Source of the DNA: Pseudomonadaceae bacterium UBA836
GTDB lineage: Bacteria; Pseudomonadota; Gammaproteobacteria; Pseudomonadales; Pseudomonadaceae
DNA length: 15,446 bases
Reading direction: 5' to 3'
Assembly: GCA_002296055.1 (NCBI GenBank)
Contig: DBHE01000053.1
Coordinates: forward strand, 1-15,446
Shown: positions 7,366-15,404 of the stretch, piece by piece
Position numbering within the stretch: the first letter of the stretch is position 1
Layout: every line of letters begins with the position of its first letter
Position numbers and translations under genes: made by a program
The notes under the pieces: model-generated
Database searches by the model: none
What the model was told of the DNA's origin: nothing
Seen by the model: the letters and a program-made list of their open reading frames with translations, nothing else

Positions 7366-7775
7366 TGAATCGCCCTGTTCTGCTTGGAGTTGTTTGGGGT
7401 GACCGGCCAACAGCTCAGCAGCTGCAACGACCATGACCGGTGTGTTTCCCTCAAGGGGCACACGCGGTGCCTGCCGTCAGACTTTCAGACGCACAACATC
7501 GCCCGCATTACCCCGATGATAGTCAAAGGGTCACGCAGCGACGGATTTTATTAGGATTTTTATAGGACTTGAGAGGACGACGACTCTACTGTCTGAGTGC
7601 GAGCTAATCAAGCCCGTCCGTCCCGTCCGGCGCACTAAAAATCTTTACCAAAAAACACCATAACGCCTCTAATAAGGCACTTTCAGCCAGCCCAAGGTGT
7701 TTTGTGGCAAAAACGTAAATGAGACAGTCACGCCCGCCTGAACCACACTAACAAGAGAGCACTTCACAGACAAAA
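7366..7775. other. Gene-free region upstream of the DUF1329 gene
   Basis: About 410 bases hold no convincing coding sequence on either strand. It must contain the DUF1329 promoter, but no good -35/-10 pair stands out; TATAAA on the minus strand (7564-7559) lacks a matching -35. Arms AAAACACC (7652-7659) and GGTGTTTT (7696-7703) form an inverted repeat enclosing a smaller one, GCCT/AGGC (7665-7668 and 7675-7678). An unannotated small RNA or a long leader is possible but unsupported. Confidence 0.45.
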
Positions 7776-7807
7776 AAGCCATGCCAGGCGAATGCCTGGC
7801 ATGGCTT
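7776..7807 (-). terminator. Strong rho-independent terminator of the acyl-CoA ligase gene
   Basis: A perfect 14-bp stem (7776-7789 with 7794-7807) with loop GAAT is followed on the minus strand by a U-tract from AAAAAA at 7772-7777. It lies about 60 bases after the ligase stop codon and is the clearest terminator in the window. Confidence 0.92.
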
Positions 7808-7866
7808 GCGAGACCCGACTGCGGCCTCAGACAACCGCCTACTCGGCGGCAGCCTTCAGGTGCGGA

Positions 7867-9552
7867 TCAGTCGAGCGCCGAGATGCACTCTGCACCGCTC
7901 TCCAACCAGCCCGCGATATCACCACGGATACGCTTTTTGTCGAGCTTGCCGACGCTGGTCTTGGGGATATCGGAGACCACAGCGATCTGGCGCGGAATCG
8001 CCCACTTGTTGATGCGTCCATCCTCTACTGCCGGCATCAGGTGATCGGCGATAGCCTGGGCGGTTACCGTTTGGCCTGCCGCCGGCACGATCAGCGCAAA
8101 CGGACGTTCGTCCCAGCGCGGATCAGGCACGCCTACCACGGCCACGTCGCCCACCAGCGGGCTGCGACTGATCAAGTCTTCCAGCTCCAGCGAAGAAAGC
8201 CACTCGCCGCCAGTCTTGATCACGTCCTTGATGCGGTCACGGATTTCAATGGTACCCGTCGGGCTGATGGTTGCCACATCACCGGTGTGCATCCAACCGC
8301 CGGCCCACAACTCTTTGCTCTTTTCCGGCTCGCGGTAGTAAGCCTGAGTCAGCCAGGGCGCACGCAGCACCAGCTCACCCTGGGTCACACCATCCTTGGG
8401 CAGGAAGCTGCCGTCAGCCGCAATCACCTGGGCCTCGACCAGCGGGCCCGGCACACCAGCCTTGATGCGTTGGGTAATGCGCTGCTCTTCGGTGCCGGCT
8501 TCATCTTCCAAGTTGATGTAACCAGCAGAAATCAGCGGGCAGGTTTCCGACATGCCGTAGGCCGCGCCCAGCTGCATGCCCTTGGCCTTGGCCGCGTTGT
8601 AGAGCGAGCGATTCAGGGCGCTGCCGCCGATGATCACGCGCATACCGCCAAAATCGAAGTCCTTGGCGCCTTCGGCGTTCAACACCATCTGCAAGATGGT
8701 CGGCACGCAATGGGAGAAGGTGACCTTATGATCCTTGATCATCTGCACCAGGCGCTCCGGCTCGTAACGGCCAGGATAAACCTGCTTAACGCCCAGCATG
8801 GTCGCGGTGTACGGCAGGCCCCAGGCGTGTACGTGGAACATCGGCGTGATCGGCATATACACGTCGCGGTTACCCAGCAGGCGGACGCTGTCCAGCGCTG
8901 CCATCGACGAGGCTTGCCCCAGGGTATGCAACACCAGTTGGCGGTGAGTGAAATACACGCCCTTGGGGTTGCCGGTGGTGCCGGTGGTGTAGAAGGTGGT
9001 GGCGACCGAGTTCTCGTCAAAATCAGGGAAGTCGTAGGTCGGCTCGGCAGCAGCCAGCAGTTGCTCGTACTCGCCAACCAGCCCTGGCAGATCCGCGGTC
9101 TTGTCTTCTTCGTCGGTCAGCAAGATGGTCGTAGTGACGGTGGTCAGCTGGTCTTCGATGGCCTTGTAGATCGGCACAAACTCGCTGTTGATCAGCACTA
9201 CGATGTCTTCGGCGTGATTCATCGTGTAGAGAATCTGATCCGGTGACAAACGGACGTTGATGGTGTGCATCACCGCGCCAATCATCGGCACAGCGAACAT
9301 GCATTCCAGATAACGGTGGCTGTCCCAATCCATCATTGCGACAGTATCACCTGCCTTGACGCCGGCCTTGGTCAGGGCGTTGGCAACGCGACAAATGCGC
9401 TCGTTGAAGGTGCGGTAGTCATAGCGCACCTGGTCGCGATAGATGATTTCCTGCGTGCGCTCGTAGCGCTGACCGGTCAGAAGCAGATTCTTGATCAGCA
9501 GCGGAGTGGAATGCGCCTCATCAGCCGGTTTGAGGATACGAGTATTGAGCAT
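7867..9552 (-). CDS. Fatty acid-CoA ligase (AMP-binding, AlkK-like)
   Basis: The 561-residue enzyme has the full set of adenylate-forming motifs. These are the phosphate loop YTTGTTGNPKG at 188-198, YGMSET at 332-337, TGD at 423-425, DRIKD at 439-443 with KTGGEW following, and the C-terminal KTSVGK with catalytic Lys536. It activates a carboxylic acid with ATP to an acyl-adenylate and then forms the CoA thioester. The N-terminal region (LNTRILKPADEAHSTPLLI) and overall length resemble Pseudomonas medium/long-chain acyl-CoA synthetases of the AlkK type. Chain length cannot be read from sequence. It is cytoplasmic, possibly membrane-associated. The gene is divergent from a thiolase across 226 bases. 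ATG at 9552 is in family position, with only a weak ribosome site. A strong terminator follows the gene. Confidence 0.93.
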   Translation of the reverse strand: MLNTRILKPADEAHSTPLLIKNLLLTGQRYERTQEIIYRDQVRYDYRTFNERICRVANALTKAGVKAGDTVAMMDWDSHRYLECMFAVPMIGAVMHTINVRLSPDQILYTMNHAEDIVVLINSEFVPIYKAIEDQLTTVTTTILLTDEEDKTADLPGLVGEYEQLLAAAEPTYDFPDFDENSVATTFYTTGTTGNPKGVYFTHRQLVLHTLGQASSMAALDSVRLLGNRDVYMPITPMFHVHAWGLPYTATMLGVKQVYPGRYEPERLVQMIKDHKVTFSHCVPTILQMVLNAEGAKDFDFGGMRVIIGGSALNRSLYNAAKAKGMQLGAAYGMSETCPLISAGYINLEDEAGTEEQRITQRIKAGVPGPLVEAQVIAADGSFLPKDGVTQGELVLRAPWLTQAYYREPEKSKELWAGGWMHTGDVATISPTGTIEIRDRIKDVIKTGGEWLSSLELEDLISRSPLVGDVAVVGVPDPRWDERPFALIVPAAGQTVTAQAIADHLMPAVEDGRINKWAIPRQIAVVSDIPKTSVGKLDKKRIRGDIAGWLESGAECISALD

Positions 9553-9691
9553 TGAATGGCCTACTGTTTTTGGGATTGTCAGGACATGAAATCGGTCGTT
9601 GTACGCCGCCGAACCGCCACATCTGTTGCAGCGTAGCCCAGTCAGCGCAAGCGCAAATCATCATACGGATTTTCTTTGGCACCATCATGCG

Positions 9692-9697
9692 TATAAT
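9692..9697 (+). promoter_or_regulatory. Candidate -10 box of the thiolase promoter
   Basis: A perfect TATAAT lies in the AT-rich part of the 226-base region between the divergent ligase and thiolase genes. The best -35 at suitable spacing, TTTTCT at 9670-9675, is weak, so activator help is likely. A start near 9704 would give a leader of about 75 bases. No convincing operator was found; short arms TATGA/TCATA at 9716-9737 are too weak to call. Confidence 0.45.
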
Positions 9698-9778
9698 TGT
9701 AAACAAAAGTCGATTTATGACTGAACTGCCATTCATAGTTTCAAAAAATAATCACACCCGCTAATCAGGAGCCGGAAA

Positions 9779-10960
9779 ATGTCGGATCAAAGCATCGTCA
9801 TCGTCAGTGGCGCACGCACCCCCATGGGTGGTTTTCAAGGCAGCCTGTCGGCGCTCAGCGCCACCGAGCTTGGCGCCCTGAGCATTCGCGAAGCCGTCGC
9901 CCGCGCCGGCATCGACGCCGCCGACGTGCAGGAAGTCATTATGGGTTGCGTGCTGCCCGCCGGCCTCAAGCAGGGTCCGGCTCGCCAGGCCAGCCTGGGC
10001 GCCGGTCTGCCGGCAGCAACCGGCTGCACCACCATCAACAAGCTGTGCGGCTCCGGCATGAAAGCCGTGATGCAAGCGCACGACGCGCTCAAGGCAGGCA
10101 GCAATCAGGTAATGGTGGCCGGTGGCATGGAAAGCATGTCCAACGCGCCCTACATCCTTGAGAAGGCCCGCACCGGCCTGCGCATGGGGCACGGTGAGAT
10201 CAAGGATCACATGTTCCTTGACGGTCTGGAGGACGCCCGCACCGGTCGCCTGATGGGCTCATTCGCCCAGGACACCGCCGATCAGTACGGTCTAAACCGT
10301 GAAGACATGGACGCCTACGCTATCGAGTCACTCAAGCGCGCGCAGGCAGCTATTGAAGCGGGCACTCTGGCCAAGGAAATCGTCCCGGTGACCGTCAAAA
10401 CCCGCAAGGGTGAGGTGGTGGTCAAAGACGACGAGCAGCCGCTGAACGCCAATCTGGACAAGATCCCGGGCCTCAAGCCCGCCTTCAAAAAAGACGGCAC
10501 CATTACTGCAGCCAATGCCAGCTCCATTTCTGATGGCGCCAGCGCTCTGGTCATGATGACCGCCAGCGAAGCCGAGCGCCGTGGTCTCAAGCCACTGGCT
10601 CGTATCGTTGGCCACGCAACCCAGAGCCAGGACCCCAGCGAGTTCACCCTGGCTCCGATTGGCGCCATGACCAATCTGTTCAACAAGACCGGCTGGACGG
10701 CGGCCGATGTCGACCTGTTCGAGATCAACGAAGCCTTCGCCATGGTTACCATGCTGGCCATGCGTGAGCACGGCCTGGACCACGCCAAGGTCAACATCTA
10801 CGGCGGCGCCTGCGCCCAGGGCCATCCGGTTGGCTCCACCGGCTCGCGCATCATCATCACCCTGATCAACGCCCTGCAACAGACCGGCGGCAAGCGGGGT
10901 GTGGCGTCGTTGTGTATTGGTGGAGGTGAGGCTACGGCGGTTGCCATCGAATTGGTCTGA
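9779..10960 (+). CDS. Acetyl-CoA acetyltransferase / thiolase
   Basis: The 393-residue thiolase has all catalytic residues in the standard positions: Cys90 in NKLCGSG (acyl-enzyme nucleophile), NEAFA in the C-terminal half, His349 in AQGHP, and Cys379 in CIGGGEA. Length matches the biosynthetic acetoacetyl-CoA thiolase group rather than the longer FadA/FadI beta-oxidation subunits. It would condense two acetyl-CoA or cleave acetoacetyl- and short 3-ketoacyl-CoA. The His loop reads GGACAQGHPVGSTGSR, which departs from the more common GGAIALGHPxGASGAR, so substrate range may differ. AGGAG lies 8 bases before the ATG. It is divergent from the acyl-CoA ligase, consistent with shared control in fatty-acid use. 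No FadB partner or PHA synthase lies nearby. Confidence 0.94.
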   Translation: MSDQSIVIVSGARTPMGGFQGSLSALSATELGALSIREAVARAGIDAADVQEVIMGCVLPAGLKQGPARQASLGAGLPAATGCTTINKLCGSGMKAVMQAHDALKAGSNQVMVAGGMESMSNAPYILEKARTGLRMGHGEIKDHMFLDGLEDARTGRLMGSFAQDTADQYGLNREDMDAYAIESLKRAQAAIEAGTLAKEIVPVTVKTRKGEVVVKDDEQPLNANLDKIPGLKPAFKKDGTITAANASSISDGASALVMMTASEAERRGLKPLARIVGHATQSQDPSEFTLAPIGAMTNLFNKTGWTAADVDLFEINEAFAMVTMLAMREHGLDHAKVNIYGGACAQGHPVGSTGSRIIITLINALQQTGGKRGVASLCIGGGEATAVAIELV

Positions 10961-11076
10961 GAGGTCGGACGTGGCGCCCCTGGCTCACAGGAAGCAACAA
11001 ACGCTACTCGCCCGCGTAAACGGGACTAGTTTCCGTGCCCACGCCATCATCTGAGCATTCAATCCGAAGCCCATAA

Positions 11077-11108
11077 AAAACGGCCAACCCTCGCGGGTTG
11101 GCCGTTTT
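11077..11108. terminator. Bidirectional terminator between thiolase and TonB receptor genes
   Basis: Stem AAAACGGCCAACCC (11077-11090) pairs exactly with 11095-11108, with loop TCGC. A-runs at 11075-11080 and T-runs at 11105-11108 give a U-tract in both directions. It ends the plus-strand thiolase transcript and, 17 bases past its stop, the minus-strand receptor transcript. The 116 bases between the thiolase stop and this stem show no other feature. Confidence 0.9.
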
Positions 11109-11124
11109 GCGTAGCGGCAAACGC

Positions 11125-13089
11125 TTAGAACCGCACCGCCATACCCAAACGGATTTCACGGCCTGGCTCGTAAGCACCGATCACCCCAGCGTAGCCCGGC
11201 ACGCCTTCAAAGTCGGCGTTGCTGGCGTGGTCAAGGTACTGCTTGTCGAGCAGGTTCTTGACCGTCAACGACAGGGTCAGGCGCTCATCGTCGAGGACCA
11301 TCCAGTTGGCGTAGAGGTCTTGCACGCCGTAGCCGGGCTTGTCGACTTCACCCACCAGCGTATCCATCGAGACGCGCTCGACGAAGCGGCCCTGCCAGCC
11401 CATTTCCAGCGATTCACTGAAGCGATAGTCAGCGCTCAGGGTCCAGGTGTCACCAATGGTGGTACCCAGTCCATTGTGCTGCCACATGTTCAGGTCATAG
11501 CCGTCATTCAGGTCAGTGTCATTATGGTGATAGCTCATACCGACGCTCAGCTGGCTCCAGCGATAGGCCGTTTCCAGCAGGTAGCCCTTGGACTCCAGAT
11601 CACCCGCGTTGACATAGATACGCGGCGACGGCTCCGGATCACCGATGGCGTCCTGAATCTTCGAGCGATAGTACTTACCGGACAGCAACCAGCCGCCACT
11701 GATGTAGTCGAAGCCGACCTCGTTGCTGCGCGCCTTTTCAGGTTTGAGGTTCGGGTCCAGCGGCGCAATGTCGACCTTGAAGCCGTCACGAATCTGCGGC
11801 CCGCGGAAAGCACGCGCGTGGGACACCCACAGCCCCAGATTGTCGGTGGCCTGAAAGCGCAGGCTGGCGTTGGGACTAAAGCCGCTTTCACGGTAACGCT
11901 CGCCCAGGTTGCCGTCGAGCTGGTAGCGGTCATAGCGCCCGCCCAGGCCCAGCAACCAACGCTCACCCAGACTCCAGTAATCCTGCACGAAGACGCCGTA
12001 CACCTTGCCCTCCTGCTCGTTAGCATCCGGGTTGCTACCCGGGCCAGCGGTCAGACTGTCGCGACGGTAGTCGACGCCGTAGGTCAGCTCATGGCCGCCC
12101 AGCTGGCTGGTGTTACGCACATCACCACCCCAGGACTGAGTTTGCGCGCGGTAGATGCCCCAGCGACCGATGACGTTCTGCTCCAACTGGTTCTCGGTGT
12201 GATAGGCCGAGACCTCCAGGTGCAGCAGCGGGTTATCGCTGGGCGCCAGCTCATAGCCGACATTCCAGGTTTCACGAACGTTTTCCAGCGGGTAGCTGGG
12301 GTTCCAGCTGCTGGCTTGCCACTGCGGGCGCTGGTTACGCAACCCGGCATCCTCACGCTGCTCATAGCTCAAGCGCACGGTCTGGGCGTCAGTCAGATGC
12401 CCCACTACCTTGCCGAAACCAAGTGACTGGCGAGCGCCGGTCGCAGCCACGGTGTCGCCGTTACCATCCTCGTAATCATCCAGGTCCTGATAGGTGGCCA
12501 TCAGCATGCCGGACCAGGCATCGTTCAGGCGACCAAACAGGGTACCGTTACCCTTGAAGCCTTCGGCGTTACTGAAGTAGGTGGTCTTGAGCAAGGCGCC
12601 AGCGGCCTCGCCGGGACGCAGCAGGTCTTCCGGGTCCTTGGTCTCAAAGCGAATGGCACCACCAAGTGCACCCGGGCCAGCCAAAGCGTCAGGCGTACCG
12701 GCCTTGACGTCGACCGCCTTCAGCAGCTCGGGCTCGACATTGATCCGCCCGGTGTGGTGAAAGGTCTGGCCGACCTGCTGGGCTCCATCAATGCTGATAT
12801 TCACCATGGTGTCTTCAAGACCGCGCAGATAGAGCTTCTGCGCCACACTGTGGCCGCCGCCAACGCTGACTTCCGGCTCGGACGCAAACACGTCTTCCAG
12901 GTCCGTGGCCTGATAGTGCTCCAGCGTCTCGCTAGTCACTTCAGCTTCCTGGATGTGCTTGCCGGTAATGTCCAGCGTGGGCAGCTCAGCCGGTTCATCA
13001 GCCTGGGCGCTGGCCGCCGCCAGCGCGAGGGCCAGGGTACAGAGCCGGAAAGGCAAGCCGGCTCGACCGGCTGTAGGGTAACGGTACAT
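11125..13089 (-). CDS. TonB-dependent outer-membrane receptor
   Basis: The 654-residue protein has a signal peptide (hydrophobic LCTLALALAAA, cleavage after AQA at residue 30). Next come a TonB-box-like LPTLDITG (36-43) and a plug domain at about 50-160, with LYLRGLEDTMVNISIDG and GPGALGGAIRFETKD. A 22-strand-type barrel follows, ending in Phe (IRLGMAVRF). Late motifs are SLTVKNLLDKQYLDH and YEPGREIRLG. It imports a ligand with TonB-ExbBD energy. FRGP at 428-431 and DPNL at 445-448 resemble the FRAP/NPNL boxes of haem receptors, but no histidine lies between them, so haem is not assured. It is downstream of a two-component pair, an order like pfeR-pfeS-pfeA; PfeA itself is longer. Siderophore, haem or another metal complex are all possible. 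AGAGGA lies 7 bases before the ATG. Confidence 0.93.
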   Translation of the reverse strand: MYRYPTAGRAGLPFRLCTLALALAAASAQADEPAELPTLDITGKHIQEAEVTSETLEHYQATDLEDVFASEPEVSVGGGHSVAQKLYLRGLEDTMVNISIDGAQQVGQTFHHTGRINVEPELLKAVDVKAGTPDALAGPGALGGAIRFETKDPEDLLRPGEAAGALLKTTYFSNAEGFKGNGTLFGRLNDAWSGMLMATYQDLDDYEDGNGDTVAATGARQSLGFGKVVGHLTDAQTVRLSYEQREDAGLRNQRPQWQASSWNPSYPLENVRETWNVGYELAPSDNPLLHLEVSAYHTENQLEQNVIGRWGIYRAQTQSWGGDVRNTSQLGGHELTYGVDYRRDSLTAGPGSNPDANEQEGKVYGVFVQDYWSLGERWLLGLGGRYDRYQLDGNLGERYRESGFSPNASLRFQATDNLGLWVSHARAFRGPQIRDGFKVDIAPLDPNLKPEKARSNEVGFDYISGGWLLSGKYYRSKIQDAIGDPEPSPRIYVNAGDLESKGYLLETAYRWSQLSVGMSYHHNDTDLNDGYDLNMWQHNGLGTTIGDTWTLSADYRFSESLEMGWQGRFVERVSMDTLVGEVDKPGYGVQDLYANWMVLDDERLTLSLTVKNLLDKQYLDHASNADFEGVPGYAGVIGAYEPGREIRLGMAVRF

Positions 13090-13111
13090 ACTGAATCCTC
13101 TGCGTAGTTAT

Positions 13112-13145
13112 TGGCATCTATTCTTATTTGGGTGCCATTCTTGTT
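13112..13145 (-). promoter_or_regulatory. 17-bp tandem repeat upstream of the receptor gene, candidate regulator site
   Basis: Two adjacent 17-base units, 13112-13128 and 13129-13145, match at 12 of 17 positions (plus-strand core ATTCTT in both). They lie 23-56 bases before the receptor ATG, within the 98-base gap after the kinase gene. OmpR-family regulators bind direct repeats, so this may be the target of the adjacent regulator. On the minus strand TTAACA at 13147-13142 could be a -35, but no good -10 follows. Confidence 0.4.
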
Positions 13146-13187
13146 AACAGAGGCCGCAAAACAAACCGCTTTTACATTTGTTACCTT

Positions 13188-14534
13188 TCAGCCCTTGGGC
13201 AAACGGATAACCATGCACAAGCCGCCATTGTCCGCTGCACAGGCCACAATGCTGCCGCCGGTCGCCATGATTTGCCGCCTTGCCAGCGCCAGCCCCAAAC
13301 CAAAGCCTGCGCGCTCGGGCGCAGCCGACAGGGCTTGCGGCGCGCGAAAGAACGGCTGAAAGATATCTTCTAGCAGCTCTTGCGGCACCCCCTTGCCCTG
13401 ATCAGTGATAGTCAGGACCCAGTTCTCCTGCCCCTCCACCAGCGCTAACTGCACCACGCCGCCGGCCGGCGTGTGATCCAGGGCGTTGCGCAATACATTT
13501 TCAATCGCCTGCCCCAGTGCGCGGTGACTGCTCCGTGCCAAGGGAGCAACCGGGGGCAGCGCTACCTGCAACTGCCGGTCGGCGAATTCAAAACGGGCGT
13601 CGTCAATCAGGCTGTCCAGTAGTTCGGTCAGGTCCAGCGACTCATCGCGCAGCACTGGCGCCTCCTGCTCCATCCAGCTCAGAGTCAGCGCGTCTTCCAC
13701 CAGTTGGCGCATACCGTTGCACTCAGCCCGAATACGTTCGAGCAAACAGGTGTCTCCACCCTGCTGCCGCGCCAGGCTGACGGCCATCTCGATGCGCGTG
13801 AGCGGCGTGCGCAACTCGTGGGACATATCTGCCAGCCGTTGGCGTTGATGCAGAATCAGGCCCTCGGTGCGCTCAGCCATCGCATCAAAGACCTTGGCAA
13901 GGCCAGCCAATTCGTCCTTGCGCCCGCCCAGCTGGTTCCCTACCCGCGCACTGTAGTCACCGTCACGGAAACGCCGGGTCGCCAGCTCCAGCCGCCGCAG
14001 CGGGTGCATAAGGTGCCGATAGAGCAGCAGGCAAATCATCAGCAGCACGATAAATGGCAGCACCACCTGCAACAGCACACGCGAGTGCGTCCAATAGTTA
14101 CCAGGGCGCATGCGCTGCGGCAGCTGGATGAGAAAGCGCGTGTGCCCATCGGCAAAGGGCACATCCATCACCGGGTTTTCGGCGAAGTAGAGGTGAATTT
14201 TCCAGGACAGGTCGCGCCCCAGTGCAATGCCGTCGTCGTACCCAGCCGGCACGATCGTGCCGCCCAGCGGTGTCAGCTGCGTACGCACCACGCCAACCCA
14301 GGTATTTTCCTGCTCCTGCAGTGTTTTCAGCCAACGCGCCAGCGCCTGCTCGTCGCCGGCATCATGCAACGCCTCGGCTTGGGCCGCATAGTTGCGCAGG
14401 GTTTGTTGATGGCCCTCGTCTATAAAGCTCATCGCCTCTTCGGTCTGCAGCGCCAGCTGAGAGATGGCCCAGAACAGCACCAGCATCCCCACCACCAGGG
14501 TCAGGCACAGCTTCCACCACAAGCGCCGATTCAT
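13188..14534 (-). CDS. Two-component sensor histidine kinase (PfeS-like)
   Basis: The 448-residue inner-membrane kinase has a first membrane segment at about 9-27 and a periplasmic sensor domain at about 28-152. A second membrane segment (VLLQVVLPFIVLLMICLLLY) spans about 153-172, then comes a HAMP domain to about 230. The H-box MSHELRTPLTR has the phospho-accepting His239. The ATP-binding region shows the N-box (ENVLRNALDH, 345-354), DQGKG (378-382), FQPFFR and GFGLGLA (410-416). All catalytic motifs are present. The sensor domain matches no ligand-binding motif I can name. The ATG overlaps the regulator's TGA by four bases, so the two proteins are translationally coupled partners. Length and position are like Pseudomonas PfeS and PirS, which sense siderophores; that specificity is inference here. 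Confidence 0.93.
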   Translation of the reverse strand: MNRRLWWKLCLTLVVGMLVLFWAISQLALQTEEAMSFIDEGHQQTLRNYAAQAEALHDAGDEQALARWLKTLQEQENTWVGVVRTQLTPLGGTIVPAGYDDGIALGRDLSWKIHLYFAENPVMDVPFADGHTRFLIQLPQRMRPGNYWTHSRVLLQVVLPFIVLLMICLLLYRHLMHPLRRLELATRRFRDGDYSARVGNQLGGRKDELAGLAKVFDAMAERTEGLILHQRQRLADMSHELRTPLTRIEMAVSLARQQGGDTCLLERIRAECNGMRQLVEDALTLSWMEQEAPVLRDESLDLTELLDSLIDDARFEFADRQLQVALPPVAPLARSSHRALGQAIENVLRNALDHTPAGGVVQLALVEGQENWVLTITDQGKGVPQELLEDIFQPFFRAPQALSAAPERAGFGLGLALARRQIMATGGSIVACAADNGGLCMVIRLPKG

Positions 14535-15223
14535 GTGAATAGGTACCCGCGGCCATGCTGGGTCTGCAATACATCTCCCAGGCCCGCCTCAACCAGGCGC
14601 CGCCGGATACGACTGATGTGCATATCCAGGCTGCGATCGTAGCGACTGAATTCCCGGTCCAGCACCACCCGATAAAGATAAGGCTTGGACAGCACCTCAC
14701 CGCGCTGGGCCACCAGTTGCCACAGCAGCCGGAACTGCAAGGGTGTCAGGTCCAGGCGTATCTCGCCGGCAGCCGCCAGCTGCTGCGCCCGATCAAGACG
14801 CAGCACACCAACCGCCAACCGCTCCGGCTCAGCCTGGCGCGCGCCAGCCGGACGCACACGGCGCAGCACCGCATCAATGCGCAGTTGCAACTCTTCCAGG
14901 CTGTAGGGCTTGGCGAGGTAGTCGTCAGCGCCGTGTCGCAGGCCGCGAATACGCTCCTCTTCCGCGTTGGACGCCGTGACCATAATGACAGGCATGCGGC
15001 TGTGCTGCCGCAGCCGCTTGAGCAGGCTAAACCCATTGAGACCAGGCAGCTTGGCATCCAGCAGCAGCAGGTCATGCTGATCGCGCATGGCCAGCTCAAG
15101 GCCGGTATTGCCATCGCCACAGCACTGTACTGCGTAGCCGGCGTGCTCCAGCAGTTGCCACAACTGCTCACTGAGCTGCGGATCATCTTCGACAATCAGT
15201 ATGCGTCCGAGCGGCGCCAGCAT
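14531..15223 (-). CDS. OmpR-family response regulator (PfeR-like)
   Basis: The 230-residue regulator has a receiver domain (about 6-122) with acidic pocket Glu12, Asp13 and Asp14, phospho-acceptor Asp56 in LLLLDAKLPG, Thr83 and Lys105 (LAKPY). A winged-helix effector domain spans about 133-230, with LTPLQFRLLWQL, the recognition helix region RYDRSLDMHISRIRRRL, and the wing HGRGYLFT. It activates or represses genes when phosphorylated by the adjacent kinase; the receptor gene downstream is the likely target. ATG at 15223 is chosen because the receiver begins there and AGGAGAGA precedes it. The open frame to 15424 has no domain character. The recognition helix resembles the PfeR/CpxR group. Gene order regulator-kinase-receptor favours a PfeR-like role. 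Confidence 0.93.
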   Translation of the reverse strand: MLAPLGRILIVEDDPQLSEQLWQLLEHAGYAVQCCGDGNTGLELAMRDQHDLLLLDAKLPGLNGFSLLKRLRQHSRMPVIMVTASNAEEERIRGLRHGADDYLAKPYSLEELQLRIDAVLRRVRPAGARQAEPERLAVGVLRLDRAQQLAAAGEIRLDLTPLQFRLLWQLVAQRGEVLSKPYLYRVVLDREFSRYDRSLDMHISRIRRRLVEAGLGDVLQTQHGRGYLFT

Positions 15224-15292
15224 GTCTGAACTCTCTCCTATATACGAATGCGCATCATATACAAAAGCGACACCACCGGCCCACCACCTGTC

Positions 15293-15369
15293 GCGCACCA
15301 CAAAAGTGCTGCGCACCAAAACAAGGCGCACCAAATCAGGGACCCCGCCCTGCGCACGCCTGCGCGCCA
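15293..15369. repeat. Repeated GCGCACCA elements upstream of the response regulator
   Basis: GCGCACCA occurs exactly at 15293-15300, 15311-15318 and 15326-15333. Partial copies are GCGCAC at 15352-15357 and GCGCGCCA at 15362-15369. Each of the first three is followed by an A-rich stretch. Spacing (18 and 15 bases, then 26 and 10) is irregular. They lie 70-146 bases before the regulator start and could be a protein-binding array or degenerate repeats. Confidence 0.5.
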
Positions 15370-15404
15370 AACCGACAAACCCGCAAGAACGCGGCCTGCA
15401 GCTG

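Noticed and set aside
6187..7368. Long plus-strand open frame over the DUF1329 gene
   Set aside because: It is the antisense shadow of a clear, signal-peptide-bearing gene; GC-rich codon bias keeps this frame open.
7792..9246. 484-codon plus-strand open frame over the acyl-CoA ligase
   Set aside because: The minus strand carries all adenylate-forming motifs; the plus frame has no recognisable domain.
9677..9690. Sigma-54-like promoter TGGCAC...TGC
   Set aside because: The GG and GC dinucleotides are separated by 9 bases; sigma-54 needs 10, and the -12 box is poor.
11098..12426. 442-codon plus-strand open frame over the TonB receptor
   Set aside because: It is a shadow of the receptor gene; its start lies within the bidirectional terminator.
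13103..13128. Fur box before the receptor gene
   Set aside because: Alignment with the 19-bp Fur consensus gives only about 9 matches, with the second half lost; the tandem repeat explains the region better.
13704..14642. 312-codon plus-strand open frame over the sensor kinase
   Set aside because: The minus strand encodes a complete kinase; the plus frame is antisense noise.
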